Shown one piece after another: positions 24,382 to 32,742 of a DNA stretch of 55,581 bases. The position numbers were made by a program, and so were the translations under genes. The stretch comes from Bacillota bacterium (GTDB taxonomy: Bacteria; Bacillota; Clostridia; Christensenellales; Aristaeellaceae): assembly GCA_023416655.1 (NCBI GenBank), contig JAEZHK010000095.1, positions 1 to 55,581 of the forward strand, read 5' to 3'. Every line of letters begins with the position of its first letter. Position 1 is the stretch's first letter. The notes under the pieces were generated by a model. The model did not search any database. It worked only from the letters and a program-made list of their open reading frames with translations, and was not told the DNA's origin.

Positions 24382-25563
24382 TTAGGTAAGCTCCAGCGTG
24401 TCCCGGGCGATGGCCAGTTCCTCGTTGGTGGGGATGACCCAGACCTTCACCCTGGCGCCCTCCTTCGAGATTTCGCCTTCGCTGCGCAGGCCGTTGTTCT
24501 TCGCGGGGTCCAGTTCCACGCCCAGGAATTCGAGGCCTTCGCAGATCTCCGCGCGGGCGGGGCAGTCGTTCTCGCCGATGCCGGCGGTGAAGACCAGCGC
24601 GTCCAGCCCGCCCATCGCCGCAGCGTAGGCGCCGATATACTTGCGGATGCCGTAGGCCCACATCTCGCGGGTGACCTTGCAGCGCTCGTCGCCTTCCTTC
24701 GCGCCGGCGACCACGTCGCGCATGTCGCTGGAGCGTCCGCTCATGCCCGCGAGGCCTGACTTCTTGTTGAGCATGTCGATCACCTGGCCGGCCGTCATGT
24801 TTTCGCGGGTGGCCAGCACTTCGATGACCGCCGGGTCGAGGCTTCCGGAGCGGGTGCCCATCAGCACGCCCTCAAGCGGCGTCAGGCCCATCGAGGTGTC
24901 CACGCACTTGCCGTCGACGACCGCGGAGAGCGAGGAGCCGTTCCCCAGGTGGCACACGATCAGCTTTTTTGCGCCCGTCAGTTTAACCGCCTGGCCGGAT
25001 ACGAAGCGGTGGCTGGTGCCGTGGAAGCCATAGCGGCGGATGGCGTGCTTTTTGTAGTATTCCGTCGGGATGCCGTAGAGATACGCCTTGGGCGGCATGG
25101 TCTGGTGGAAGGCGGTGTCAAACACGGCCACCTGCTTGGTGTCCGGCATGACCCGCTGGCAGGCGCGGATGCCCATGAGGTTGGCCGGGTTGTGCAGCGG
25201 GCCCAGCGGGATGCAATCCTCGATGGCCTTTTCGACCGGCTCGTCGATCACGCAGGAAGCGGTGAACTTGTCGCCGCCGTGCAGTACGCGGTGGCCCACC
25301 GAGCCAATCTCGTTGATGGAGGTGATGACGCCGTGGGAGGGATCGATCAGCGCGTCCAGCACCAACTGCATGGCGTCCGTGTGGCTCTTCATCGGCTGTT
25401 CGACGACGTACTTCTGGTCGCCGTACTGATGGGTAAGCTTCGAGCCCTCGATGCCGATGCGCTCGGCCAGGCCCTTGGCCAGCACCGCTTCGCCCTGCAT
25501 GTCAATCAGCTGATACTTTAGCGACGAGGAACCCGCGTTGATCACCAGAATTTTCATGGACAT
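24382..25563 (-). CDS. ackA: Acetate kinase
   Basis: A 393-residue acetate kinase of usual length; it makes ATP and acetate from acetyl phosphate in the cytoplasm. Seen: the start KILVINAGSSSLKYQL, the phosphate/acetate region RRYGFHGTSHRF with its catalytic His, CHLGNGSSL, the DTSMGLTPLEGVLMGTRSG segment and the C-terminal TAGIGEN. Two ATGs (25563, 25557) are possible; AAAGGG favours the first. It follows pta with a 71-base gap without a terminator, so the two form the fermentative pta-ackA operon. Confidence 0.97.
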   Translation of the reverse strand: MSMKILVINAGSSSLKYQLIDMQGEAVLAKGLAERIGIEGSKLTHQYGDQKYVVEQPMKSHTDAMQLVLDALIDPSHGVITSINEIGSVGHRVLHGGDKFTASCVIDEPVEKAIEDCIPLGPLHNPANLMGIRACQRVMPDTKQVAVFDTAFHQTMPPKAYLYGIPTEYYKKHAIRRYGFHGTSHRFVSGQAVKLTGAKKLIVCHLGNGSSLSAVVDGKCVDTSMGLTPLEGVLMGTRSGSLDPAVIEVLATRENMTAGQVIDMLNKKSGLAGMSGRSSDMRDVVAGAKEGDERCKVTREMWAYGIRKYIGAYAAAMGGLDALVFTAGIGENDCPARAEICEGLEFLGVELDPAKNNGLRSEGEISKEGARVKVWVIPTNEELAIARDTLELT

Positions 25564-25634
25564 TCAAACCCTTTCTTGCTGTACGCGCTCGCGCGCGGAG
25601 TGTAACGGACGGATCAGAATCAAGCGCACTTCTC

Positions 25635-26633
25635 TCAGTTTTTCTGCGCCTGAACGGCGGTGATGGCCACCGTGGCGACGATGTCTTCCACCGAGCAGCC
25701 GCGGGAGAGGTCGTTGCAGGGCGCGGCCAGACCCTGGAGCACCGGGCCGTAGGCTTCCGCGCCCGCCAGCCGCTGCACCAGCTTGTAGCCGATGTTGCCC
25801 GACTGCAGGTCCGGGAAGACCAGCACGTTCGCGTGGCCCGCGACGGGGGAGCCGGGGCTCTTCAGCTGGCCCACGGATTCCACCAGCGCGGCGTCCGCCT
25901 GCAGTTCGCCGTCCAGCTTAAGCTCGGGCGCGAGTTCCTCTGCGATCTTCGCCGCTTCCTGCACCTTGGTCACCAGCTCGTGGCACGCGCTGCCCTTGGT
26001 GGAGAAGGAGAGCAGCGCCACGCGCGGCTCCATGTTCGCAAGGCTCCTGGCGGAGTCCGCCGCGGCCACGGCGATGTTGGCGAGCTCTTCGGCGGTGGGG
26101 TTCGGGATTACGGCGCAGTCGGCGAAGATCATCACGCCTTTTTCGCCGTAGGTTTCGTCGGGGCACTCCATCAGGAAGCAGGAGGACACCGTCTTGATGC
26201 CGGGCTTCGACTTGATGATCTGCAGCGCGGGCCGGAGCATGTCGCCGGTGGAGTGGATCGCGCCGGAGACCAGGCCGTCCGCGTCGCCCATCTTGACCAT
26301 CATGACGCCATAATACATGGGGTCGGAGACCTTCCCCGTAGCCTCTTCAATCGTCATGCCCTTGGCCTTGCGCAGCATATAAAGCGCCTCGGCGTAAGGC
26401 TGTGCCTTGTCGCTCGAGGCGGGGTTGATGATCTCCGCGCCGTTCAGGTCTACACCCAGGGTTCCCGCGGTTTCGGCAATCTTTTCCGGGTTCCCCAGTA
26501 GGGTAATGCGGGCAAGGCCCGCCTTCACAATCTTGGATGCGGCCGCGATGTTGCGCTTTTCTTCGCCTTCGGGCAGTACGATGTGACGCATATCCGCCTT
26601 CGCCTTGGCCATGATCTTATCGATAATCGCCAT
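25635..26633 (-). CDS. pta: Phosphate acetyltransferase
   Basis: A 332-residue short-form Pta (catalytic domain only, no N-terminal regulatory domain), as usual in Clostridia; it converts acetyl-CoA and phosphate to acetyl phosphate. Seen: IVLPEGEEKRNI near the start, DADGLVSGAIHSTGDMLRPA, the FADCAVIPNPTAEELA segment and the C-terminal VFPDLQSGNIGYKLVQRL. ATG 26633 has AGGAGAT upstream; an earlier in-frame ATG at 26675 lies close to the promoter and lacks a ribosome-binding site. Operon with ackA. Confidence 0.97.
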   Translation of the reverse strand: MAIIDKIMAKAKADMRHIVLPEGEEKRNIAAASKIVKAGLARITLLGNPEKIAETAGTLGVDLNGAEIINPASSDKAQPYAEALYMLRKAKGMTIEEATGKVSDPMYYGVMMVKMGDADGLVSGAIHSTGDMLRPALQIIKSKPGIKTVSSCFLMECPDETYGEKGVMIFADCAVIPNPTAEELANIAVAAADSARSLANMEPRVALLSFSTKGSACHELVTKVQEAAKIAEELAPELKLDGELQADAALVESVGQLKSPGSPVAGHANVLVFPDLQSGNIGYKLVQRLAGAEAYGPVLQGLAAPCNDLSRGCSVEDIVATVAITAVQAQKN

Positions 26634-26687
26634 GATGGATCTCCTCCCGGTTTTTCCATTTTTCATGATTCTCAATCACACCAACCT

Positions 26688-26716
26688 ATTATACATGATG
26701 AGTTGGCGTTTTTAAA
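26688..26716 (-). promoter_or_regulatory. Promoter of pta-ackA
   Basis: On the minus strand TTTAAA (complement of 26711-26716), a 17-base spacer and TATAAT (complement of 26688-26693), about 55 bases before the pta start. Confidence 0.6.
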
Positions 26717-26840
26717 GTGTTGGCTGTTAAAAAAATTCGGCAGGGTTTCTAAGATTTACGCGCGATCCGGGGCAACCAACCGGCGGTCGATCCCGTCTGA
26801 AACTGTGACGGACACAATAAATCTTGACCGGAGGAATGAC

Positions 26841-28826
26841 ATGAAACGCATCCAAGCCCTGATTGCCCTGGCGCTTTGTCTGGCCCTGACGCTGAGCGCG
26901 TACCTGACCGTCCAGGCTCAGCGCGGCGATGGCTCCCTTCTGGGCGCCTACGAGCCCGACAGTGCGACATCGACCGCCATGCCCAGCCTTCCCGAGGGGA
27001 CAGCCCTCACCGAGAAGTCAATGGCGCTTGACAACCAGTTGGATGGGCAGCCGGTTCGGACGGAACTGACTTTCGCACTTGCGGTAAAACCTCAGGACGC
27101 CGCCTGGTCTCAACTGACCGAAGGTTTCGCGGTGGAGGTCTCGGAGCAGATCGCTTCGGGTGCCGGCAAGTCCGCGGAAGCGCTCACCAGCGCCATTCGC
27201 ACGGCCGTCGGCCGCGCACTCGACGACACCGCCAAAACGCTTGTCGGCGGAGAAATCTACCTGACCAACGTCACCGTGACCACCCCCTACTTTGAGCAGC
27301 TTCAGCGCGGCTCAAAGAGCGACGCCGCCAAGGCGCTCCAGGAAAAGCTGATCCAGCTTGGGTACCTGGAAGGCACCGCCGACGGCCAGTACGGCAAGGG
27401 CACCGCCGCTGCGGTCTCCGCGCTCGAGGAGTATGTCCGACTTCTGGAGCAGGATGACATCGACGCGAAGGCCACGCCGACCCCGGCGCCGACCCCGACC
27501 CCCGCCCCCACTGTGACGCCTGACCCGAACGCGACGCCCGACCCGAACGCCACGCCCGTACCGACGCCCGAGCCCACGCCCACCCCTGAACCCGCGCCCA
27601 CGCCCGTCACGAAGGTGGACGGCGTCGCGGATTCGACCCTCCTCAACTTCCTGATGAGCGCGGACTTCCCGTCCACCCGCTCCGATCTGAAGTACGGCGA
27701 CAAGGGCGACGCGGTGATGCGCTTCCAGCGCAGGCTGTCCGCGCTCGGCTACCTGATCGGCAAGCCCGACGGCTTCTACGGCGCAGGCACCCAGCTCAGC
27801 GTGCGGCTGCTTCAGTACTACAACGGCCTGGAGCAGGACGGCGCGGCGAACATGGACCTTCAGAAGCTGGTGTACTCCGGCCAGGCCAAGGGGCCCGACC
27901 ATCCGATGCTGCAGGACGGTTCCTCCGGCACGGAAGTCACCAGGCTCCAGCAGCGGCTGTATGTTCTGGGCTTCATGACCGGAAAGCCCGACGGTTCCTA
28001 CGGCGCCGCCACCGAGCGGGGGGTTGAGAACCTGCAGGCCTACTTCCAGGCCCAGGAGCGCGAGGCGTTGACCGCCGAGGCGATGGCCAGCGGCACCCCC
28101 GCGGCCGAGATCAAGATCGACGAAAGCAAACTCGAAACCGTCATCAACGGCGTCGCGGACCCGATCCTGATGGACAAGTTCTACGACGTGAACTTCCCGG
28201 ACGTCCCCGGCGCGATGACCAAGGGCTCCGCCGGCGAGGAAGTCAAGCGCGTGCAGCGCAGGCTCTATAGCCTGGAGTACCTGTACACCTCGGCGGACGG
28301 CGGCTTCGGCCCCGGCACGGCGAACGCGATCAAGGAGTTTCAGAAGCGCTCGAAGCTGAGCCGGACTGGCGAAGCCGACAAGAACACACTGAATGCGCTG
28401 TTCTCCGACACCGCCAAGAAGGCGCTCAAGCCCTACCTGTTGAAGATCTCCATCGCCAAGCAGCGCGTGTACGCCTACGCGCCGGACGAAAACGAGGAGT
28501 ACACCGTGCTGGTCCGCACCATGAAGTGCTCCACGGGCCTCCCCGGAAACGACACGCCCAAGGGCACCTATCAGGCAACCACCGGCCCCGCTGCCCGCTG
28601 GCACTACTTCAAGAAGTTCTTTGTCTGGGCCCAGTACGCGTACGCCATTCAGGGGGACTACCTGTTCCACTCAGTGCTGTTCAACCAAAAGGGCGGCAGC
28701 CCGACCTACGGTTCGGTTCACAATCTCGGCCGGAAAGCCTCCCATGGCTGCGTGCGGCTGTCGGTGGAGAACGCCAAGTGGATTTGGGAGAACTGCCCGC
28801 AGAAGACCAAGGTCATCATCTACTGA
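26841..28826 (+). CDS. Secreted L,D-transpeptidase with several peptidoglycan-binding domains
   Basis: A 661-residue exported protein. Residues 1-28 are a signal peptide. Four PG_binding_1-type repeats follow, near 156-200, 285-335, 360-400 and 465-520 (each with LQ..L..LGYL.G..DG.yG..T-like spacing). A Pro/Thr-rich TPxP linker separates the first from the rest (about 212-256). The C-terminal YkuD domain carries the catalytic HNLGRKASHGCVRLS (Cys near 635). It would make 3-3 cross-links or anchor proteins in the wall. Four binding modules is more than most YkuD proteins carry. ATG 26841 has GGAGGAA upstream. R5 starts 7 bases after the stop. Confidence 0.9.
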   Translation: MKRIQALIALALCLALTLSAYLTVQAQRGDGSLLGAYEPDSATSTAMPSLPEGTALTEKSMALDNQLDGQPVRTELTFALAVKPQDAAWSQLTEGFAVEVSEQIASGAGKSAEALTSAIRTAVGRALDDTAKTLVGGEIYLTNVTVTTPYFEQLQRGSKSDAAKALQEKLIQLGYLEGTADGQYGKGTAAAVSALEEYVRLLEQDDIDAKATPTPAPTPTPAPTVTPDPNATPDPNATPVPTPEPTPTPEPAPTPVTKVDGVADSTLLNFLMSADFPSTRSDLKYGDKGDAVMRFQRRLSALGYLIGKPDGFYGAGTQLSVRLLQYYNGLEQDGAANMDLQKLVYSGQAKGPDHPMLQDGSSGTEVTRLQQRLYVLGFMTGKPDGSYGAATERGVENLQAYFQAQEREALTAEAMASGTPAAEIKIDESKLETVINGVADPILMDKFYDVNFPDVPGAMTKGSAGEEVKRVQRRLYSLEYLYTSADGGFGPGTANAIKEFQKRSKLSRTGEADKNTLNALFSDTAKKALKPYLLKISIAKQRVYAYAPDENEEYTVLVRTMKCSTGLPGNDTPKGTYQATTGPAARWHYFKKFFVWAQYAYAIQGDYLFHSVLFNQKGGSPTYGSVHNLGRKASHGCVRLSVENAKWIWENCPQKTKVIIY

Positions 28827-28833
28827 TGAGGGG

Positions 28834-29000
28834 CGTTGAAAATCCGCAAGCGGCTTTTCAACGCGAAGGGAAAACTGCGTGCGCTTGAAATCCTGCGGGA
28901 TTTCCGGGCGGCGCACTGACTGAAGGAAATGTTTCAGCCACCAGTGAAGCGTCACTGGTGGCTGAAACGCGTTTCCGGCGTACAGGCCGCCGGAAACGGT
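28834..29000 (+). repeat. Four-hairpin dispersed repeat, copy R5
   Basis: H1 28834-28863, H2 28879-28916 (GTGCGC/GCGCAC outer arms), H3 28931-28968 (perfect 17 bp, loop AGCG), H4 28970-28998 with a matched double change (TTTCCGGCG/CGCCGGAAA). Lies between the L,D-transpeptidase (plus) and azlD (minus). Confidence 0.9.
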
Positions 29001-29044
29001 TTGAAGGTACGACCGGGGTTGGCGATGCGGTGAGGTTATGCGCT

Positions 29045-29377
29045 CTACGCAAACGCGAACTGCACCAGCAGCATGTAGACGACCGTACCGCCGAAGATGG
29101 AGAGGAGCGCGTTGCTCTTCCACAGGTGCAGCGCCGCCACGACGCCGCAGGCGATGATCTCCGAAAGGCCGAACGGCGGCGTAGTGAAGTTCATCGCGCG
29201 CAGGCAGTAGACGACCAGCAGCGTCAGCATCGCCGGGGGCAGCGCGCGGCCCAGGTATTCGATGGCCTGCGGCGGCTTTCTTCCGCGCCCGAACACGATG
29301 AAGGGGAGGAACCGGGTCAGCGCCGTCGCCAGCGCCATCAGCGCGATGGCGAGCGCGAGCCTCAGTCCGTGCGTCAT
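29045..29377 (-). CDS. azlD: Branched-chain amino acid exporter subunit AzlD
   Basis: A 110-residue AzlD-family membrane protein of usual length with three to four hydrophobic segments, including RFLPFIVFGRG near residue 22 and YLGRALPPAMLTLLVVYCL at 41-59. It is the small partner of AzlC in a membrane exporter of branched-chain amino acids. Its ATG overlaps the azlC stop by four bases, so production of the two is coupled. R5 lies beyond its 3' end, in the opposite orientation. Confidence 0.93.
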   Translation of the reverse strand: MTHGLRLALAIALMALATALTRFLPFIVFGRGRKPPQAIEYLGRALPPAMLTLLVVYCLRAMNFTTPPFGLSEIIACGVVAALHLWKSNALLSIFGGTVVYMLLVQFAFA

Positions 29378-30084
29378 GCGCCCGCCCCCTCTCTTGTGTG
29401 AAGCTTCGACTCAAAGAATCCGCGGAACAGGCTCAGCGCCGCCAGGATGATGGCGAGCGCCACCGGCATCATCAGCGCCTGTCCGCCCAGAAGGAGCGCC
29501 AGGATGCCTGCCAGCGCGCCCAGCGCGAAAGGCTCCCAGGTTTTGTATTTTTTGAAAAGGTCGATCGCCAGCACCAGGAACAGCGCCGTCAGCATGAAGT
29601 CCAGGCCCTTGGTGTTGATGTGGATAAACGCCCCCGCCAGCGCGCCCAGCACCGTGCCCGCCACCCAGTAGCATTGGCAGAAAGCGGTAATCAGCAGCAG
29701 GTAGGGTTTTCGCGCCTCACCCTTGGGCAGTTCCGCGCCCACGAGCAGCGCGTAGGCCTCGTCGGTCAGCGCGAAGATCAGGTAGGGCTTCATCGCGCCC
29801 GCGCCTCGGTACAGGTCCAGAAGGGACAACCCGTAGACCATCTGCCGCACGTTTAAGAAGAACACCATCGTGAACATGGTGATCAGCGACGCGTTTTCCG
29901 CGAACATCGTCACCGCCAGGTACTGCGCCGAGCCCGCGTACACGAACGCGCTCATTGAAAGCGACACGAAAGGGGCATAGCCCGCCGCCGACATCATGAA
30001 TCCGAACGCCATGCCCAGCGGCACGTAGCCGAACAATACCGGCAGCGTGCTGGCAAACGCCTTCGCCCAGAGCTCTCGCCGCAT
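29374..30084 (-). CDS. azlC: Branched-chain amino acid exporter subunit AzlC
   Basis: A 236-residue AzlC-family protein of usual length. Seen: LPVLFGYVPLGMAFGFMM near residue 14, the family segment FVYAGSAQYLAV (about 47-58), NVRQMVYGLSL (about 78) and ALTDEAYAL (about 105). It should form, with AzlD, an exporter for leucine-type amino acids and analogues. ATG 30084 has AAGGGG upstream, and a TATAAT (complement of 30116-30121) is the likely -10, without a clear -35. No Lrp or azlB-like regulator is adjacent. Confidence 0.93.
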   Translation of the reverse strand: MRRELWAKAFASTLPVLFGYVPLGMAFGFMMSAAGYAPFVSLSMSAFVYAGSAQYLAVTMFAENASLITMFTMVFFLNVRQMVYGLSLLDLYRGAGAMKPYLIFALTDEAYALLVGAELPKGEARKPYLLLITAFCQCYWVAGTVLGALAGAFIHINTKGLDFMLTALFLVLAIDLFKKYKTWEPFALGALAGILALLLGGQALMMPVALAIILAALSLFRGFFESKLHTREGAGA

Positions 30085-30172
30085 ACAAACACCCCTTTGT
30101 GCGCGTTTTTACGGCATTATATCATGCATCGCGCGCGGCGGACGTCGATTCGAAGGTTAAAAATTAATGGGG

Positions 30173-30207
30173 CTGTCGTGCTGGAATTTTCCAGCGCGAC
30201 AGTCTTT
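30173..30207. terminator. Long hairpin in the gap between azlC and the AT-rich patch
   Basis: CTGTCGTGCTGGAA/TTCCAGCGCGACAG, a 14-bp stem with one wobble pair and a 2-base loop, then TCTTT on the plus strand. There is no plus-strand gene just upstream that it would serve. On the minus strand it precedes azlC by 90 bases. The rest of 30122-30339 shows nothing else that I trust. Confidence 0.5.
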
Positions 30208-30339
30208 CATATTGGGGAAAAGGTCGGCAAGATAAAATTGCGCATTGCAAGGGAAAGGAGGGCAGTAGTAACATTTGCAGGGTGGCCTCCGTGGGAGGGA
30301 GTAAACATATCTGGAATTTCAACAATTGCAAGAAAGAGC

Positions 30340-30367
30340 TTGACAATTGTTTAAAAAAGAGTATATT
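30340..30367 (+). promoter_or_regulatory. Promoter of the secreted PG-binding protein
   Basis: TTGACA (30340-30345), a 16-base spacer and TATATT (30362-30367), in AT-rich DNA. Confidence 0.7.
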
Positions 30368-30409
30368 AATTTTTATAAAAGTTATGATGGAATGTTTGGG
30401 GGATGGAGT

Positions 30410-31318
30410 ATGAAGCGCATTATTTCCGTTTTCCTTGCTCTTGTTTTATCTTTCTGGGTATGTCTCCCTACTTTGGCAGAAGGAGAATTAAGAAAAGGAA
30501 ATAGGGGCGAAGATGTAAAAGTCATCCAGGAGCGCCTTATAACTTTGGGTTATCTCTCTGGGAAAGCGGACGGCGGCTTTGGAAAACAGACCGAGAGCGC
30601 GGTGAAGGATTTTCAAGAGGCAGCAGACTTGGAAGTTACGGGTACTGTCGATGATGCAACAAAAGAAAAACTATTAAGTGATTCTGCCCCCTATAAGCCT
30701 TACGAAATGCCCCAGGGAGTTACTTTGGGTATGTCCTTTGATGAGATCCAAGAAATCTATAAACCACTATTCCTAGCATGGGAAAAGGAATATGAAGCGG
30801 AGGCAGATGAAGAAGATCTGCAAGATATTGGAGAGCAAGGTTGGTCTATTGAATGGCACGGTGATAGTACACAGAAAACCCCTTTTTTAGATGTGGATGC
30901 ATTTGGAATAAACGGTATAGTTACTTTCGGATTTGAAAATGAAGCCTTACAGAAACTAACCAATGTTCAATACAATTATACTGTATTGGATTATGGTATG
31001 ATAGCAAGGGGGTTTTTCAATAGCACCGATGCGGATAAAGCAGAAGTAATGCTCAAAGATTATCGTGAAATAAACAAATACATAGAGAAGAGTCTTGGAG
31101 AACCAATACATTTTTATGACTGGAAATCAGACGATGCAAAAAGTATGTATGGAAACGATTATGCCGCAGCAATCGCAGATGAAGAATATTCGATGTCAGA
31201 TGTGTGGAGAGTTGGCGATACAGGCATATGGCATGTATTGTATTACACCGCAGATGATGAAGTCATACATCATATTTACGTCGAACCGATTGATGAATAC
31301 AATGATCCAGAGGGTTAA
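30410..31318 (+). CDS. Secreted protein with one peptidoglycan-binding domain
   Basis: A 302-residue exported protein: signal peptide 1-23 (ISVFLALVLSFWVCLPTLAEG), a PG_binding_1 domain at about 25-88 (LRKGNRGEDVKVIQERLITL, DGGFGKQTESAVKDFQ), then an acidic C-terminal region of about 200 residues (TLGMSFDEIQEIY, NVQYNYTVLDYG, DVWRVGDTGIWHVLYYT) that I do not recognise. AT-rich codon use separates it from nearly all neighbours and suggests acquisition. ATG 30410 follows GGATGGAG. The PG-binding domain is like those of the L,D-transpeptidase nearby, so a wall location is likely. Confidence 0.8.
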   Translation: MKRIISVFLALVLSFWVCLPTLAEGELRKGNRGEDVKVIQERLITLGYLSGKADGGFGKQTESAVKDFQEAADLEVTGTVDDATKEKLLSDSAPYKPYEMPQGVTLGMSFDEIQEIYKPLFLAWEKEYEAEADEEDLQDIGEQGWSIEWHGDSTQKTPFLDVDAFGINGIVTFGFENEALQKLTNVQYNYTVLDYGMIARGFFNSTDADKAEVMLKDYREINKYIEKSLGEPIHFYDWKSDDAKSMYGNDYAAAIADEEYSMSDVWRVGDTGIWHVLYYTADDEVIHHIYVEPIDEYNDPEG

Positions 31319-31425
31319 TTAAGGCAAACCGTCAATGCATTATGATTATGAAGTCTAAGTAGCCTGAGGGAACCGATGCTCCTCTTCGGCGATTGATCAG
31401 AACACTGAGTGAAGGGGTAGTGATT

Positions 31426-31722
31426 ATGGCTTTTAGGTATGATATGCAAGACAAAACTCCACAACAGAAAGCTATCGTAGCCAAAAGGGATGCTGGAGAT
31501 AAACTCAGGCAGCAAGAGGCGCAGAAACAGCGTGAGAACTGTAAGCTATCTGATGATGCTAACACCAGCTTAATGCTATTGGTTATTGATAAGGATACAT
31601 GCCCGGATCAGGATATGATTATTATCAAGCAACAGTGTTCATGCTGTGAATACTACAGAGGATTCGCAATTGATAACGGACAACATTGTGTGAAGTGTTT
31701 ATTTGTCGCTGCCGCAAAATAG
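31426..31722 (+). CDS. Cysteine-rich hypothetical protein
   Basis: A 98-residue soluble protein: a glutamine/lysine-rich N-terminal helix (about 10-40), a MLLVIDKDTC strand, and a C-terminal cysteine set (QCSCCEYYRGF, then HCVKCLF) that could bind zinc. Same AT-rich composition as the gene before it, 107 bases upstream. ATG 31426 has AAGGGG 10 bases upstream, a rather long spacing. Family not recognised. Confidence 0.55.
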   Translation: MAFRYDMQDKTPQQKAIVAKRDAGDKLRQQEAQKQRENCKLSDDANTSLMLLVIDKDTCPDQDMIIIKQQCSCCEYYRGFAIDNGQHCVKCLFVAAAK

Positions 31723-31839
31723 AATACTGTAAAGGCATCAAGACGTGGGACCTATCTCGAATCATGCTAAAAGCGTAGGTAGAAACGCACTGCGCCTTTT
31801 GTGCGCAGGTGTTGCATCCGGATCATATAACAAAAACGG

Positions 31840-31867
31840 GAGAATGCACGCATTCTCTCGCTTTTTT
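31840..31867 (+). terminator. Terminator after the AT-rich patch
   Basis: GAGAATGC/GCATTCTC stem, then TCGCTTTTTT. Confidence 0.72.
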
Positions 31868-31888
31868 ACTCCTCAGCGCGACAGCCCT

Positions 31889-31995
31889 ATCGGAAGACGT
31901 CTGCGCGGGTCTGAATCCTGCGGGATTTCCGGGCGCCCCGCTGACGGGCAGTATTGTTTCCTTCAGTGTGTCCACACTGATTCTGGAAATGGTTG
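31889..31995 (+). repeat. Four-hairpin dispersed repeat, partial copy R6
   Basis: Keeps H2 (outer GCGGG/CCCGC; inner AATCC, TGC, GGGATT) and a worn H3 (TTTCC/GGAAA with CAGTGTG/CACACTG); H1 and H4 are missing. A linker-like piece (GCGTAGGTAGAAA) near 31769 may be a further remnant, cut off from this part by the 31840 terminator. Confidence 0.6.
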
Positions 31996-32023
31996 GAAGG
32001 TCTGGCAGGGTTTGCAGTCCGAC

Positions 32024-32052
32024 TTGACAGTTTAAAGCACTCTGCCTATACT
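32024..32052 (+). promoter_or_regulatory. Promoter of the HD hydrolase operon
   Basis: TTGACA (32024-32029), a 17-base spacer and TATACT (32047-32052): near-consensus. The rest of 31723-32070 is covered by the terminator at 31840 and by R6. Confidence 0.8.
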
Positions 32053-32070
32053 GGCAGCGGAGGTGGCTCC

Positions 32071-32742
32071 ATGACGCGAAACGAATTTGAGCAGATCGAG
32101 AAGATCATGAAGAGCTATATGGAGGACAGCGCCCACGACGGCGAGCACGTAAAGCGCGTGCTGCGCGCGGCGCTGGAGGTCGCGAAAACCCATCCGGAGG
32201 CGGACATTGAAGTGCTGGTCGCCGCCTGTCTTCTGCACGACATCGGCCGGGCGGCGCAGTTTCAGGACCCGTCGGTCAGCCACGCGGAAGCCGGCGCGGA
32301 CATGGCGTATGCGCATCTTATTGAAATCGGCTGGGGCGAGGCGCGGGCGAGGCTTGTTTCCGAAGCCGTGCGCGCCCACCGGTTCCGGGGACCCCACAAG
32401 CCCAAAACGATCGAGGCGATGATCCTCTACGACGCCGACAAGCTCGACGTCACCGGCGCGATGGGCGTCGCCCGCACGCTCCTGTATCAGGGCGCGGTGG
32501 GCGAACCGCTCTACCGGGTGGACGAACGCGGCGAGCCGATGGACGGCCGTGAGGACGAGCCCAGCTTCATGAACGAGTACATGTTCAAACTGTCCCGGCT
32601 GTGCGACGGCTTCTATACCCCGGAGGCCGCGGAAATGGCGCGGCCCAGGGCGGCGGCGGCGCGGGATTTCTACGACAGCCTGCTGAGCGAGGCCAGGGGC
32701 CATGCGCCGCTGGCGGGGCTACTGAACGAGGTGCTGAAGTGA
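32071..32742 (+). CDS. HD-domain hydrolase
   Basis: A 223-residue HD-superfamily phosphohydrolase. The metal-binding set is His22/His26 (AHDGEHVKRV), His56-Asp57 (LLHDIGRAAQF), a His in VRAHRF, and Asp in LYDADKLD. The layout matches single-domain HD proteins that hydrolyse nucleotides or other phosphoesters; the substrate is unknown. ATG 32071 follows GGAGGTGG, downstream of a strong promoter. Its stop overlaps the GTG start of the metallophosphatase, so the two are translationally coupled. Confidence 0.87.
   Translation: MTRNEFEQIEKIMKSYMEDSAHDGEHVKRVLRAALEVAKTHPEADIEVLVAACLLHDIGRAAQFQDPSVSHAEAGADMAYAHLIEIGWGEARARLVSEAVRAHRFRGPHKPKTIEAMILYDADKLDVTGAMGVARTLLYQGAVGEPLYRVDERGEPMDGREDEPSFMNEYMFKLSRLCDGFYTPEAAEMARPRAAAARDFYDSLLSEARGHAPLAGLLNEVLK

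Noticed and set aside
29045..30125. Riboswitch or T-box upstream of azlCD
   Set aside because: The leader from the -10 to the start codon is only about 30 bases, too short for a T-box or riboswitch.
30097..30354. Plus-strand open frame of 85 codons before the secreted PG-binding protein
   Set aside because: It runs through a strong hairpin and a promoter, lacks a ribosome-binding site and has no recognisable pattern.
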